A DNA stretch of 11,500 bases from Bacteroidota bacterium (lineage in GTDB: Bacteria > Bacteroidota > Bacteroidia > UKL13-3). This document shows, in pieces, positions 1 to 6,820 of the stretch (position 1 is the stretch's first letter; each line of letters opens with the position of its first letter). The stretch is taken from positions 1 through 11,500 of the forward strand of contig RDYC01000226.1 of assembly GCA_004293295.1 (NCBI GenBank), in the 5' to 3' direction. The notes beneath the pieces are model-generated. The model saw nothing but the letters and a program-made list of their open reading frames with translations, did not search any database and was not told the DNA's origin. The position numbers were made by a program, and so were the translations under genes.

Positions 1-774
1 TTTGTGGGTGATCAGGAGCGTGTGCCGCATGTGTCAAAATATTTCGACCGCATTGAAGTTCAAAAAAACAAACGGGAGTTTGTAACCCACACCGGATATA
101 TTGGCAACAAAAGGCTGTCTGTTATTTCTACGGGTATTGGCACTGATAATATTGATATTGTGATGAATGAACTGGATGCCTTGGTAAATGTGGATTTAAG
201 CACCAAAACAATAAAGGAGAACTTAAAATCTTTACATATTGTGCGTATTGGCACCAGCGGGGCATTGCAGGAAGATGTGGCGGTAGACAGTGTGTTGATC
301 TCATCATTTGGTTTGGGCCTGGATGGGTTAATGCAGTTTTATGATTATGAGGAAACAGATGAGATTGCTGGCCTGCTTACTGATATTGATGAACAATTGG
401 GGTTGCTTTTTGTTAATCCCTATTTGTTTAAAGCAGGCTCCAATTTATTAAACCGATTCACCCCACATTTTGCTACAGGCATAACAGCCACTTGTTGCGG
501 TTTTTATGGCCCGCAAGGGCGTATGCTGCGCGCTGAAAAGAAGTATGAAAACCTGATTGAAAAATTAAATCAGGTACAAGCAGGAGGTAACCGAATTACC
601 AATTTTGAAATGGAAACGGCAGGAATTTATGGCATGGCAGCATTACTTGGGCACGAGGCTTTGTCGGTAAATGCCATATTGGCAAACAGGATTAATCACA
701 CCTTTAGCCGTAACCCAGAGGCTACAGTGGAGGCTACCATCAAACAGGTGTTGGAGGTTTTAACAGGGCGCTAA
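1..774 (+). CDS. Nucleoside phosphorylase (uridine/purine phosphorylase family), 5' partial
   Basis: Enzyme of the PNP/UDP phosphorylase superfamily, which splits a nucleoside with phosphate into a free base and ribose-1-phosphate in cytoplasmic salvage. The reading frame is open to base 1, and the GDxxRV phosphate-site motif lies at the very edge (nt 7-24), so the true start is upstream; the GTG at nt 4 is internal. Counting from that GTG, residues 43-56 hold the G-I-G-x-x-N-I-D stretch, 81-89 RIGTSGALQ (phosphate binding) and 200-210 NFEMETAGIYG, whose Met-Glu pair contacts ribose in this family. The CGFYGPQGR segment (165-173) and overall look resemble uridine phosphorylase more than trimeric PNP, but substrate choice is inference. 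About 257 residues are visible, so only a short N-terminal piece is missing. It converges on the cold-shock gene with 3 nt between the stops. Confidence 0.9.
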   Translation, partial: FVGDQERVPHVSKYFDRIEVQKNKREFVTHTGYIGNKRLSVISTGIGTDNIDIVMNELDALVNVDLSTKTIKENLKSLHIVRIGTSGALQEDVAVDSVLISSFGLGLDGLMQFYDYEETDEIAGLLTDIDEQLGLLFVNPYLFKAGSNLLNRFTPHFATGITATCCGFYGPQGRMLRAEKKYENLIEKLNQVQAGGNRITNFEMETAGIYGMAALLGHEALSVNAILANRINHTFSRNPEATVEATIKQVLEVLTGR

Positions 775-777
775 TGT

Positions 778-1308
778 TTAAGCTTCTGTTGTTGTAGTAT
801 CAGAAGCTTTGGTTTCTGCAACTGGGGTTTTTGGAGCAGTTGGTTTTGGAGCAACGGCTGCTGCAAGGCTCACATTGATGGCATTTGGGCCTTTATGACC
901 CATTTCTACCGAGTAAGTTACTTTATCGTTTTCTTTGATAGGTCCGTTCAAGCTATTGATGTGTACAAAAACACTTTCACCATTTTGCAGGTTTTTAATA
1001 AATCCGTACCCTTTTGATTCGTTAAAGAAAGTTACTACGCCATTTTTAACCAATTCTTCAGGCTCATCAACACGCCTTGAAACACCAATTTGGATGTCTT
1101 CTGTAACAATTACTTTTTTCTTTTTAGGGTCAGGAGGTACAGCGGTAAGATTGCCGTTTTCATCAACGTAGGCGAGCATGTCTTCAAAAGATTTTCCCTT
1201 ATCGGAGTTGGCTTTGCGTTCTTCTCTTTTTTCTGCTTTGTCTTTTCTCTTTTTTAACTTTTTGCGCTCATTTTCTTTTTTGCTGAATGTTTCCTGCGAT
1301 CTACCCAT
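778..1308 (-). CDS. Cold-shock-domain RNA-binding protein with long basic N-terminal tail
   Basis: A 176-residue protein with one cold-shock domain at about residues 88-149. Both nucleic-acid-binding motifs are visible: RNP1 KGYGFI (99-104) and RNP2 VFVHI (113-117). Cold-shock domains bind single-stranded RNA or DNA and act as RNA chaperones or translation regulators. The canonical CspA type is about 70 residues. Here it is preceded by a Lys/Arg/Glu-rich, probably helical or disordered segment (9-38), a linker with a Lys run (62-65), and followed by an Ala/Pro/Thr-rich tail (150-176). This extended form is familiar in Bacteroidota, to my knowledge. The start at the MGRSQ ATG fits the known N-terminus of such proteins; no Shine-Dalgarno sequence is visible. 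The gene has about 250 nt of upstream non-coding DNA, shared only with the yidC terminator, so it is probably a single transcription unit. The cellular target is unknown. Confidence 0.9.
   Translation of the reverse strand: MGRSQETFSKKENERKKLKKRKDKAEKREERKANSDKGKSFEDMLAYVDENGNLTAVPPDPKKKKVIVTEDIQIGVSRRVDEPEELVKNGVVTFFNESKGYGFIKNLQNGESVFVHINSLNGPIKENDKVTYSVEMGHKGPNAINVSLAAAVAPKPTAPKTPVAETKASDTTTTEA
780..809. repeat. Perfect 9-bp inverted repeat at the 3' end of the cold-shock gene
   Basis: AAGCTTCTG at 780-788 is the exact reverse complement of CAGAAGCTT at 801-809, with a 12-nt loop. It covers the last codons of the minus-strand cold-shock gene and starts 6 nt past the stop of the converging phosphorylase gene. 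With only 3 nt between the two genes it is the only hairpin near both ends, so it may stop transcription in one or both directions. Neither side has a good T run, so the terminator role is inference. Confidence 0.45.
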
Positions 1309-1349
1309 TGTTTTTGTAATTGTATTAATTGAAGCAATTTACTCCGCTG

Positions 1350-1357
1350 TAAAGGTA
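1350..1357 (-). promoter_or_regulatory. Weak -7-like element upstream of the cold-shock gene
   Basis: On the minus strand this reads TACCTTTA, seven of eight positions of the Bacteroidota TAnnTTTG element, about 40 nt before the start codon. No TTG is found at the expected -33 spacing. Another partial match, TTTATTTG at 1416-1409, is no better, so the promoter is not settled. Confidence 0.2.
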
Positions 1358-1461
1358 GTTGAATAATATGGTATTTCTGCTGCCTTGGCAAATTTTTAGC
1401 TTGATAGTCAAATAAAAACAGGTTTGTTGTCCAAGTTAAAATTAAAAATTGCTGGCACAAG

Positions 1462-1493
1462 AAAGGCCGCAAGTGGTTTAACAAGCGGCCTTT
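1462..1493 (-). terminator. Rho-independent-type terminator of yidC
   Basis: AAAGGCCGC (1462-1470) and GCGGCCTTT (1485-1493) form a perfect, GC-rich 9-bp stem with a 14-nt loop. On the minus strand it lies 65 nt past the yidC stop codon. The stem ends in TTT and is followed by CTTG, a short T-rich tail. It separates yidC from the cold-shock gene, so the two are probably not one transcript. Confidence 0.72.
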
Positions 1494-1558
1494 AGTAATA
1501 TAAAGCAGGCGGTTAGTGTTGGGCTATAACAGCGGGGGCCTGATTTTAAAATGCGGTA

Positions 1559-3379
1559 TTATTTCTTTTTCATGGTTTTCGGGTCAACGCCTTTGGCTTT
1601 AGCCATTTCTTCCAGTTTTTGCTGAAATTTGCTCACCTTAACCGGTTTTTTCTTGTTTTCTTGTATTTCTGCATGTAATTTTTTGTCATCAACAAAACTT
1701 CTAATCATTAATTGCTGGCCAATGGTAAACAAGTTGCTTACAAAATAATAATAGTTTAAGCCAGAAGAGTAACTGTTTAATACAAATAAGAACACCACAG
1801 GCATAATGTAACTCATCCATTTCATTTGTCCGGTCATGCCACTTTGATCGCTGTTGTAAACGGCAAAAGCTACTGATGAAATGGTCATTAATAAGGCAAA
1901 TAAACTTACGTGGCTACCATAGCCCGGAATGGCAAAGCCCAATTCCATAATACTGTCGTATGTACTTAAGTCAGGAGCCCATAAGAAAGCTTGTTGGCGC
2001 AGTTCAAATGCGCTTGGGAAAAACTGGAACATGGCCACCAAAATGGGCATTTGCAACAATACAGGAATACAACCTCCAAGTGGATTAACTCCTGCTTGGC
2101 GATAAATCTTCATGTTTTCTTGCTGTATTTTGGCCATGTCATCGCCATACTTTTCTTTTATCACATCTGTTTCGGGTTTTAATACGCGCATTTTGGCAGT
2201 TGACAGGTATGAGCGATATACCAATGGAAACAGAATGGTTTTAACAATAAGGGTGAGTAATAATATAATTAACCCAAAGCTGCTGATGTATTGGCTTAAA
2301 AAGAAGAATACGTTTACGGTTAAGTATTTGTTAACCCAACGGAAAATGCCCCAACCCATAGGTACAATGCGTTCTAGTTCAATATCAAGTTTCGCTAAGG
2401 TTTTGTAGTGGTTGGCACCAAAGTAAAACTTCATACCAAAACTTTCGTTGGGTTTATGGGTGTAAGGAATTACCAATTTGGCATCTAAAAATTTTATTGA
2501 TTTTTGGGTAGGATCGTTTTTGGTGGTCAGTTTTACGCCTGTAAATTCTTTATCGGCAATTAGGTTTGCACTAAAGTACTGTTGTTTAAACGATACCCAT
2601 TTAACCGGGGCTGCAACATCTTTGGTTTCTTCTTTGGTTTCTGCAATATAATCCGGTTCTTCTATGTTGGTTTTCCAGTAAATGGTGGTGGTGCGCAATT
2701 CTGCATCTAAGCTTTTTTCTTGCTGCTTCATGTTGGCAGCCCAGGTCATGTCAATAAAATTGGTTGAGGCTGCTATGGTTTTTTCTAATCCTACTACATT
2801 AAACTCGTAGGCCACCATGTTGTCGTTATCCGTTAGGGAATATTTTTGTTCGATATATTGGTTTGGCCCAACGGTTAAAACCATGCTTAAACTTTTGCCA
2901 TCAGCAGCCAGTTGCGGGGTAAAGTACAATTCTCCGGTATTAATCAGTTTTCCATCATTGGTTTTAAAGGAGTAGTTTAGTTCTTCGTTGGTACCGTCAA
3001 ACAGCATCAGTTCCGTACCATCGTATTTTTTATGGTTTTTAAGCACTACTTTTTTTAGCGTTCCGCCCAGGTTGCTTACACTTAGCTGTAACTCCTTATT
3101 TTCTATGGTGGTAAAAGCTACTTTGCCATTAATGGCAACTGCAAATGAACCAAATGTTTGTTTCAACATATTGGTATCAGTTTGTTTTAAGCTATCTGTT
3201 TTGGCTTTAAGCGCAAGTTGCGCGCGAGCAAGGCTATCTTGTTGCAACATTACGTTGGTAATGGAGTCTTTTTGGTGTTGCATGGCCTGAAGCTCGGCTT
3301 CACTGGGTTGGTTAATCCATGCAAAAGTTACCAGAATCACAAATATCAGCCCGAGGCCAATCATCGAATTTCTATCCAT
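1559..3379 (-). CDS. yidC: Membrane protein insertase YidC
   Basis: Inner-membrane insertase that inserts and folds membrane proteins alone or with SecYEG; Oxa1/Alb3 family. At 606 residues it has the full Gram-negative layout: an N-terminal anchor (about 6-22), a large periplasmic beta domain (about 80-335) after a Gln/Lys-rich helical stretch (28-72), and the insertase core (about 355-565) with hydrophobic segments near 355-388, 432-455, 490-508 and 520-556. Arg389, just after the first core segment in FPLVYRS, sits where the family's conserved groove arginine is expected. The cytoplasmic C1 region follows (about 396-427). The C-terminus (565-606) is strongly basic, consistent with ribosome contact. 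The start at MDRNSM matches the family N-terminus. A perfect -7 box lies 32 nt upstream and a hairpin terminator downstream, suggesting a monocistronic unit here. The gene is on the pyrG strand, but miaE lies between them in the opposite direction. Confidence 0.96.
   Translation of the reverse strand: MDRNSMIGLGLIFVILVTFAWINQPSEAELQAMQHQKDSITNVMLQQDSLARAQLALKAKTDSLKQTDTNMLKQTFGSFAVAINGKVAFTTIENKELQLSVSNLGGTLKKVVLKNHKKYDGTELMLFDGTNEELNYSFKTNDGKLINTGELYFTPQLAADGKSLSMVLTVGPNQYIEQKYSLTDNDNMVAYEFNVVGLEKTIAASTNFIDMTWAANMKQQEKSLDAELRTTTIYWKTNIEEPDYIAETKEETKDVAAPVKWVSFKQQYFSANLIADKEFTGVKLTTKNDPTQKSIKFLDAKLVIPYTHKPNESFGMKFYFGANHYKTLAKLDIELERIVPMGWGIFRWVNKYLTVNVFFFLSQYISSFGLIILLLTLIVKTILFPLVYRSYLSTAKMRVLKPETDVIKEKYGDDMAKIQQENMKIYRQAGVNPLGGCIPVLLQMPILVAMFQFFPSAFELRQQAFLWAPDLSTYDSIMELGFAIPGYGSHVSLFALLMTISSVAFAVYNSDQSGMTGQMKWMSYIMPVVFLFVLNSYSSGLNYYYFVSNLFTIGQQLMIRSFVDDKKLHAEIQENKKKPVKVSKFQQKLEEMAKAKGVDPKTMKKK
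2620..2642. repeat. 11-bp tandem direct repeat inside yidC
   Basis: The 11-mer CTTTGGTTTCT occurs at 2620-2630 and again at 2632-2642, one base apart. It encodes an E-T-K-E / E-T-K-D repeat in a charged periplasmic loop (about residues 246-253). It is a 12-nt period, so copy-number changes keep frame. It is probably a small replication slippage product in a tolerant loop. Confidence 0.6.
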
Positions 3380-3411
3380 GTCAGTTCAGTTGTGTTTTTT
3401 AAAACAGCGTG

Positions 3412-3419
3412 CAAAAGTA
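3412..3419 (-). promoter_or_regulatory. Putative yidC promoter -7 element
   Basis: The minus strand reads TACTTTTG, a full match to the Bacteroidota -7 consensus TAnnTTTG, ending 32 nt before the yidC ATG. This would give a 5' UTR of roughly 25-30 nt. No convincing TTG is seen at -33. Confidence 0.5.
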
Positions 3420-3578
3420 ATGATTTTTGTATAGGTAAGGCATAAATATGCCCATGTTGTTACTTTTTTCGGTGAATGGCTGTTTGGCAAGTGGTTAAGA
3501 GCTGTTTACGTGTTGATTGTGAAGGGATGATAAGACAATGCTGCCTAAATGGGTGAGCCGGTGAAGTGAAAATACCAC

Positions 3579-3586
3579 TATATTTG
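3579..3586 (+). promoter_or_regulatory. Putative miaE promoter -7 element abutting the start codon
   Basis: TATATTTG is a full match to TAnnTTTG and ends 5 nt before the miaE ATG at 3592. Transcription starts about 4-7 nt after this element, so the mRNA would begin at or next to the A of ATG, that is, leaderless. No TTG is visible near -33, which weakens the call. Confidence 0.5.
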
Positions 3587-3591
3587 CCCCA

Positions 3592-4173
3592 ATGTTAGGA
3601 CTAAAATTAGCTACTGACCCACGTTGGGCCAATGCTGCAGAAAAATCTATTGAAGAAGTTTTAATTGACCATGCTTATTGTGAGCAGAAGGCCGCCACAA
3701 CGGGTATTTCGTTAATTGTACAATATCCTGAAATGGAAAAAATGGTGAAGGAATGTACGGCCATAGTTGCGGAAGAGTGGGGACATTTTAGAAAGGTGCT
3801 GAAAGAACTGGATAAACGTGGTTTTAAATTTGGCGCACAACGTAAAGATGTTTATGTAAACGAATTGATGAAGTTGATTACCCGCGGTGGGGATAGAAAT
3901 GAGCAGGTGGCTGAACGTTTATTGCTGCTAGCCATGATTGAGGCTCGCAGTTGCGAGCGTTTCAGGGTGTTATCGTTGCACGTAAACGACCCTGATTTGC
4001 GTACTTTTTACCATGAGTTTATGGTAAGTGAAGCAGGCCACTACCGCACCTTTATTGATTTGGCTAAAGAATATAAAGGGGAGGAGTACGTTAAAAAACG
4101 CTGGCAGGAAATATTGGATGGAGAAGCTGAAATCATGCAACGCTTAACGCCAAAGGCGGATAGGATACATTAG
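3592..4173 (+). CDS. miaE: tRNA-(ms[2]io[6]A)-hydroxylase MiaE
   Basis: Non-haem diiron monooxygenase that hydroxylates the isopentenyl chain of 2-methylthio-N6-isopentenyladenosine at position 37 of tRNAs reading UNN codons, downstream of MiaA and MiaB. The 193-residue length fits the family. The ferritin-like four-helix ligand set is readable: Glu31 (YCEQK), Glu62 and His65 (EEWGHF), Glu117 (IEARSCERF), Glu147 and His150 (SEAGHY). The start MLGLKLATDPRW matches the family N-terminus, so the ATG at 3592 is firm although no ribosome binding site precedes it. It is the only complete plus-strand gene here and stands alone between divergent yidC and convergent pyrG. No strong terminator hairpin is seen in the 65 nt to the pyrG stop, so the transcripts may overlap. 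MiaE is unevenly distributed among bacteria, so its presence is mildly notable; miaA and miaB are not in the window. Confidence 0.93.
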   Translation: MLGLKLATDPRWANAAEKSIEEVLIDHAYCEQKAATTGISLIVQYPEMEKMVKECTAIVAEEWGHFRKVLKELDKRGFKFGAQRKDVYVNELMKLITRGGDRNEQVAERLLLLAMIEARSCERFRVLSLHVNDPDLRTFYHEFMVSEAGHYRTFIDLAKEYKGEEYVKKRWQEILDGEAEIMQRLTPKADRIH

Positions 4174-4238
4174 CAAACAGAGTTAAAATGTAAGAGCCTA
4201 ACACTTCTTCATCATATCTCAAAATTTAACTGCTAAAA

Positions 4239-5855
4239 CTAGCTATTGCTGTACTCAATAGCTGCTTTAACAAACTTCACAAATAATGGATGTGGAGTAA
4301 GTACGGTGCTTTTGTATTCGGGGTGAAACTGTACCCCAACAAAATACGGATGGTCTTTAATCTCTACTATCTCAGCCAGTTTGGTGTCAGGATTAACACC
4401 TGTAACGTACATGCCTTTTGCCTCAAAATCTTTGGTGTATTTTCCATTAAACTCATAACGGTGGCGATGTCTTTCTGTTACCCTGGTTTTTTCGTATGCT
4501 TTATAGGCTTTGCTGTCTTTAGTTATTTCACAAGTGTAAGCACCTAAACGCATGGTGCCACCTTTTGCGGTAATCTTTTTTTGGTCGGGCATCATGTCAA
4601 TCACTGGATTTTTGGTTTTGGCGTTCATTTCCGTGCTGTGCGCATCTTTTAGCCCCATTACATTGCGTGCAAATTCAATTACACAGGTTTGCATACCCAA
4701 ACAAATACCAAAAAATGGAATTTTATGTTCACGTACAAATTTTACCGCGGCTATTTTTCCATCAATACCTCTGTCGCCAAAGCCCGGTGCAACAAGCACC
4801 CCATCTAAATGCCCTAGCTTATGGTGTGCGTTTTCATCGGTAATCAATTCGCTGTGTATGTATTCCAATCTTACTTTACATTCCCTGTTTGCTCCTGCAT
4901 GCACAAATGCTTCGGCAATACTTTTATAGGCGTCAGGTAATTCTACATACTTACCTACTAAGCCGATTTTTACCTCGTGTTTAGGGTTTTTGTGGCGAGT
5001 TAAAAAATTTAGCCAACTGTCCATATCGGGCTCGTTTTTGGCTGAAAGTTTTAGTTTGCTCAATACCGTTTTGTCCAGCTTCTCTTTAAGCATAGCCATT
5101 GGCACATCGTAAATGGTAGGTAAGTCTAATGCTTCAATAACTGAGCTTGGTGTTACATTGCAAAACAGGGCAATTTTTTTCTTAATATCCTTATTAATCG
5201 GATGTTCAGCGCGGCAAACCAATACATCTGGTTGAACGCCTGATTCCAACAACATTTTAACAGAATGTTGGGTCGGTTTGGTTTTCAGTTCGTGGGCTGT
5301 AGCTAAATAAGGCAATAAGGTTAAATGAATTACTATACAATCTTCCGGCTTCAGTTCCCATTTAAGCTGACGTACTGCTTCTATATAAGGCAATGATTCA
5401 ATGTCGCCCACGGTTCCACCTAATTCAGTAATAATGATTTCATATTGGCCACTATCACCCAACAACTTCATTCTACGTTTAATTTCATCAGTAATATGTG
5501 GAATCACCTGAACGGTTTTGCCCAAATAAGCTCCTTCACGCTCCTTGTCAATAACAGATTGGTAAATACGGCCTGTGGTTACGTTATTTGCTTGTGAAGT
5601 AGCTACGTTTAAAAATCGCTCATAATGGCCTAAATCCAAATCGGTTTCGGCCCCATCTTCAGTTACATAACACTCCCCATGTTCGTAGGGATTCAACGTT
5701 CCGGGGTCAACATTAATGTAGGGGTCGAATTTTTGGATGGTTACAGTATAGCCCCTGGCTTGAAGCAGCTTAGCCAATGAAGCGGAAATAATGCCTTTAC
5801 CTAATGAAGAAGTTACACCACCGGTAACGAAAATATATTTTGGATTGTGTGTCAT
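4239..5855 (-). CDS. pyrG: CTP synthase (glutamine hydrolysing)
   Basis: Makes CTP from UTP, ATP and glutamine, the last step of pyrimidine nucleotide synthesis. The 538-residue length is normal. The N-terminal amidoligase domain (about 1-268) begins with the ATP-binding loop GGVTSSLGKG (12-21), followed by KFDPYINVDPGT (42-53) and EHGECYV (58-64). The C-terminal class I glutamine amidotransferase domain (about 294-536) carries the triad Cys385 in GICLGMQ, and His511 and Glu513 in FHPEY. All key residues are present, so it should be active. The MTHNPKYIFVTGG start is typical. A -7 box lies about 100 nt upstream and the leader between holds three inverted repeats and a short reading frame, suggesting expression control at the mRNA level. 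In many Bacteroidota pyrG directly precedes yidC; here miaE interrupts. CTP is also the cofactor consumed by the upstream gene kdsB. Confidence 0.97.
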   Translation of the reverse strand: MTHNPKYIFVTGGVTSSLGKGIISASLAKLLQARGYTVTIQKFDPYINVDPGTLNPYEHGECYVTEDGAETDLDLGHYERFLNVATSQANNVTTGRIYQSVIDKEREGAYLGKTVQVIPHITDEIKRRMKLLGDSGQYEIIITELGGTVGDIESLPYIEAVRQLKWELKPEDCIVIHLTLLPYLATAHELKTKPTQHSVKMLLESGVQPDVLVCRAEHPINKDIKKKIALFCNVTPSSVIEALDLPTIYDVPMAMLKEKLDKTVLSKLKLSAKNEPDMDSWLNFLTRHKNPKHEVKIGLVGKYVELPDAYKSIAEAFVHAGANRECKVRLEYIHSELITDENAHHKLGHLDGVLVAPGFGDRGIDGKIAAVKFVREHKIPFFGICLGMQTCVIEFARNVMGLKDAHSTEMNAKTKNPVIDMMPDQKKITAKGGTMRLGAYTCEITKDSKAYKAYEKTRVTERHRHRYEFNGKYTKDFEAKGMYVTGVNPDTKLAEIVEIKDHPYFVGVQFHPEYKSTVLTPHPLFVKFVKAAIEYSNS

Positions 5856-5878
5856 GTTTTATGCGAGTTGTGACCGAG

Positions 5879-5950
5879 AAAACCTATGGTTTTAAGAAAA
5901 ATCGGAGATAACCGATAACCCGCAACCATATAGCATTTTCATCTATATGG
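5879..5950 (-). promoter_or_regulatory. Structured pyrG leader: three inverted repeats, one attenuator-like
   Basis: Going down the transcript: CCATATAG/CTATATGG (5950-5943 with 5933-5926, perfect 8 bp, 9-nt loop) lies at the predicted 5' end. Next, ATCGG/CCGAT (5916-5912 with 5905-5901, 6-nt loop) is followed at once by TTTTCTT, like a weak intrinsic terminator. Last, AAAACC/GGTTTT (5893-5888 with 5884-5879) has a 3-nt loop. Together they could attenuate pyrG or stabilise its mRNA. The repeats are seen; the function is inference. Confidence 0.35.
5892..5942 (-). other. Possible 16-codon leader peptide in the pyrG leader
   Basis: An ATG in the loop of the first leader hairpin opens a frame MKMLYGCGLSVISDFS ending in TAA at 5894-5892. 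The frame runs through the attenuator-like hairpin and ends just past its T run, a geometry like that of leader-peptide attenuators. No codon run points to a specific amino acid and no ribosome binding site is visible. A 16-codon frame can easily arise by chance. Confidence 0.18.
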
Positions 5951-5954
5951 GTTA

Positions 5955-5962
5955 CAAAGATA
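5955..5962 (-). promoter_or_regulatory. Putative pyrG promoter -7 element
   Basis: The minus strand reads TATCTTTG, a full match to TAnnTTTG, ending 99 nt before the pyrG ATG. The predicted transcript would start near 5950, exactly at the first leader hairpin. The nearest upstream TTG (5990-5988) is 25 nt away, longer than the usual 19-21 nt, so the -33 is weak. Confidence 0.45.
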
Positions 5963-6025
5963 TTAAAATCTGACTGGCTAAAAAGCACAACACAGAAATT
6001 AGCTTTAACTATTTTTCAACAGGTA

Positions 6026-6050
6026 CGTTGGTAAGTTCAATTTACGAACG
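6026..6050. repeat. Imperfect inverted repeat between kdsB and pyrG
   Basis: CGTTgGTAA (6026-6034) faces TTACgAACG (6042-6050): eight pairs with one central G-G mismatch and a 7-nt loop. It lies 24 nt past the kdsB stop and about 75 nt upstream of the predicted pyrG transcription start. It could be part of a kdsB terminator, though no T run follows, or a protein-binding palindrome for pyrG. Confidence 0.3.
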
Positions 6051-6073
6051 AAGCAACGCATGATTGGGTTGGT

Positions 6074-6802
6074 TTATTTTAATGATGCCAATACACGTTC
6101 CAAATCGGCAGGCGTATCAATGGCAGTGGTTTCCAGGTGGGTTTCTTTTAACGTAATGGTATAACCGTGTTCAATCCACCTCAACTGCTCTAAACTTTCA
6201 GCTTTTTCTAAATCGCTTATGGGTAGTTTGGTAATGGCGTTTAATGAGCTGTTGCTATATCCGTAAATACCAATGTGTTTATAGTAATGAATGTTGGCTT
6301 CGGGATTCCTTCGATAAGGAATGGGGTTTCTGGAGAAGTAAATGGCTTCGTTGCGTGTATTAAAAATAGCTTTTACCACATTCGGGTTTTTTATTTCGTC
6401 TTCGGTGGTTAGTTTTTTAATGAGCGTAGCTATTTGGGTATTTTCGTGGTTAAAGGCCGAAATCAATAAATTAATTTGTTCCGGATCAATAAAGGGTTCA
6501 TCGCCTTGGATATTAATTACCACATCCACGTGCTCCGGAAAGTTGGCCAATACTTCGGCACAGCGATCGGTACCACTTTGGTGCTGGGGCGAGGTAAGCA
6601 TAACCAGTCCTCCAAATTCTTTAACATGATTAACAATGCGTTCATCATCAGTAGCCACAATAACTTCTGAGAGGTGCTTGGCCTTTAGGCACTGCTCATA
6701 CACCCGTTGAATCATGCTTTTGCCGGCAATATCAATAAGGGGTTTTCCCGGAAAACGGGTTGAGGCATAGCGGGCGGGAATAACACCGATGATTTTTTTC
6801 AT
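6074..6802 (-). CDS. kdsB: 3-deoxy-manno-octulosonate cytidylyltransferase (CMP-Kdo synthetase)
   Basis: Activates Kdo with CTP to give CMP-Kdo and pyrophosphate, the sugar donor for joining Kdo to lipid A in lipopolysaccharide; a cytoplasmic enzyme. The 242-residue protein has the family's nucleotidyltransferase motifs in order: IPARYASTRFPGKPL (8-22), ATDD (50-53), NIQGDEPF (97-104) with Asp101 in the metal site region, KHIGIYGY (175-182), ESLEQLRW (202-209) and IDTPADL (228-234). Length and start (MKKIIGVIPAR) are standard. It starts 18 nt downstream of the PhnA-domain gene on the same strand, so the two are likely co-transcribed. A pyrG promoter lies between kdsB and pyrG, so pyrG probably has at least partly separate expression, but both genes belong to CTP metabolism. 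The protein shows that the organism makes Kdo-containing outer-membrane glycolipid. Confidence 0.96.
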   Translation of the reverse strand: MKKIIGVIPARYASTRFPGKPLIDIAGKSMIQRVYEQCLKAKHLSEVIVATDDERIVNHVKEFGGLVMLTSPQHQSGTDRCAEVLANFPEHVDVVINIQGDEPFIDPEQINLLISAFNHENTQIATLIKKLTTEDEIKNPNVVKAIFNTRNEAIYFSRNPIPYRRNPEANIHYYKHIGIYGYSNSSLNAITKLPISDLEKAESLEQLRWIEHGYTITLKETHLETTAIDTPADLERVLASLK

Positions 6803-6820
6803 ATTAACTAAATTGGTCTG

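Noticed and set aside
4..6. GTG as the start of the phosphorylase gene
   Set aside because: The frame is open to base 1 and the conserved GDxxRV motif follows immediately, so the real N-terminus must lie upstream of the window.
1254..1484. 76-codon minus-strand frame overlapping the start of the cold-shock gene
   Set aside because: It spans the yidC terminator and the cold-shock upstream region, has no recognisable domain, and overlaps the well-supported cold-shock frame.
1506..1542. CAGGC/GCCTG pairing just after yidC as a first terminator
   Set aside because: Five base pairs across a 27-nt loop is weak; the nearby 9-bp stem at 1462-1493 is much stronger.
2112..2408. 98-codon plus-strand frame antisense to yidC
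   Set aside because: It lies wholly inside yidC, and its protein has no family features; it mirrors yidC codon composition.
4182..4230. GTTAAA/TTTAAC pairing between the convergent miaE and pyrG stops as a terminator
   Set aside because: Only 6 AT-rich base pairs with a 37-nt loop and no T run; not a credible terminator.
4552..4929. 125-codon plus-strand frame antisense to pyrG
   Set aside because: It is hydrophobic only because it reads opposite conserved pyrG codons, and has no promoter or family match I can recognise.
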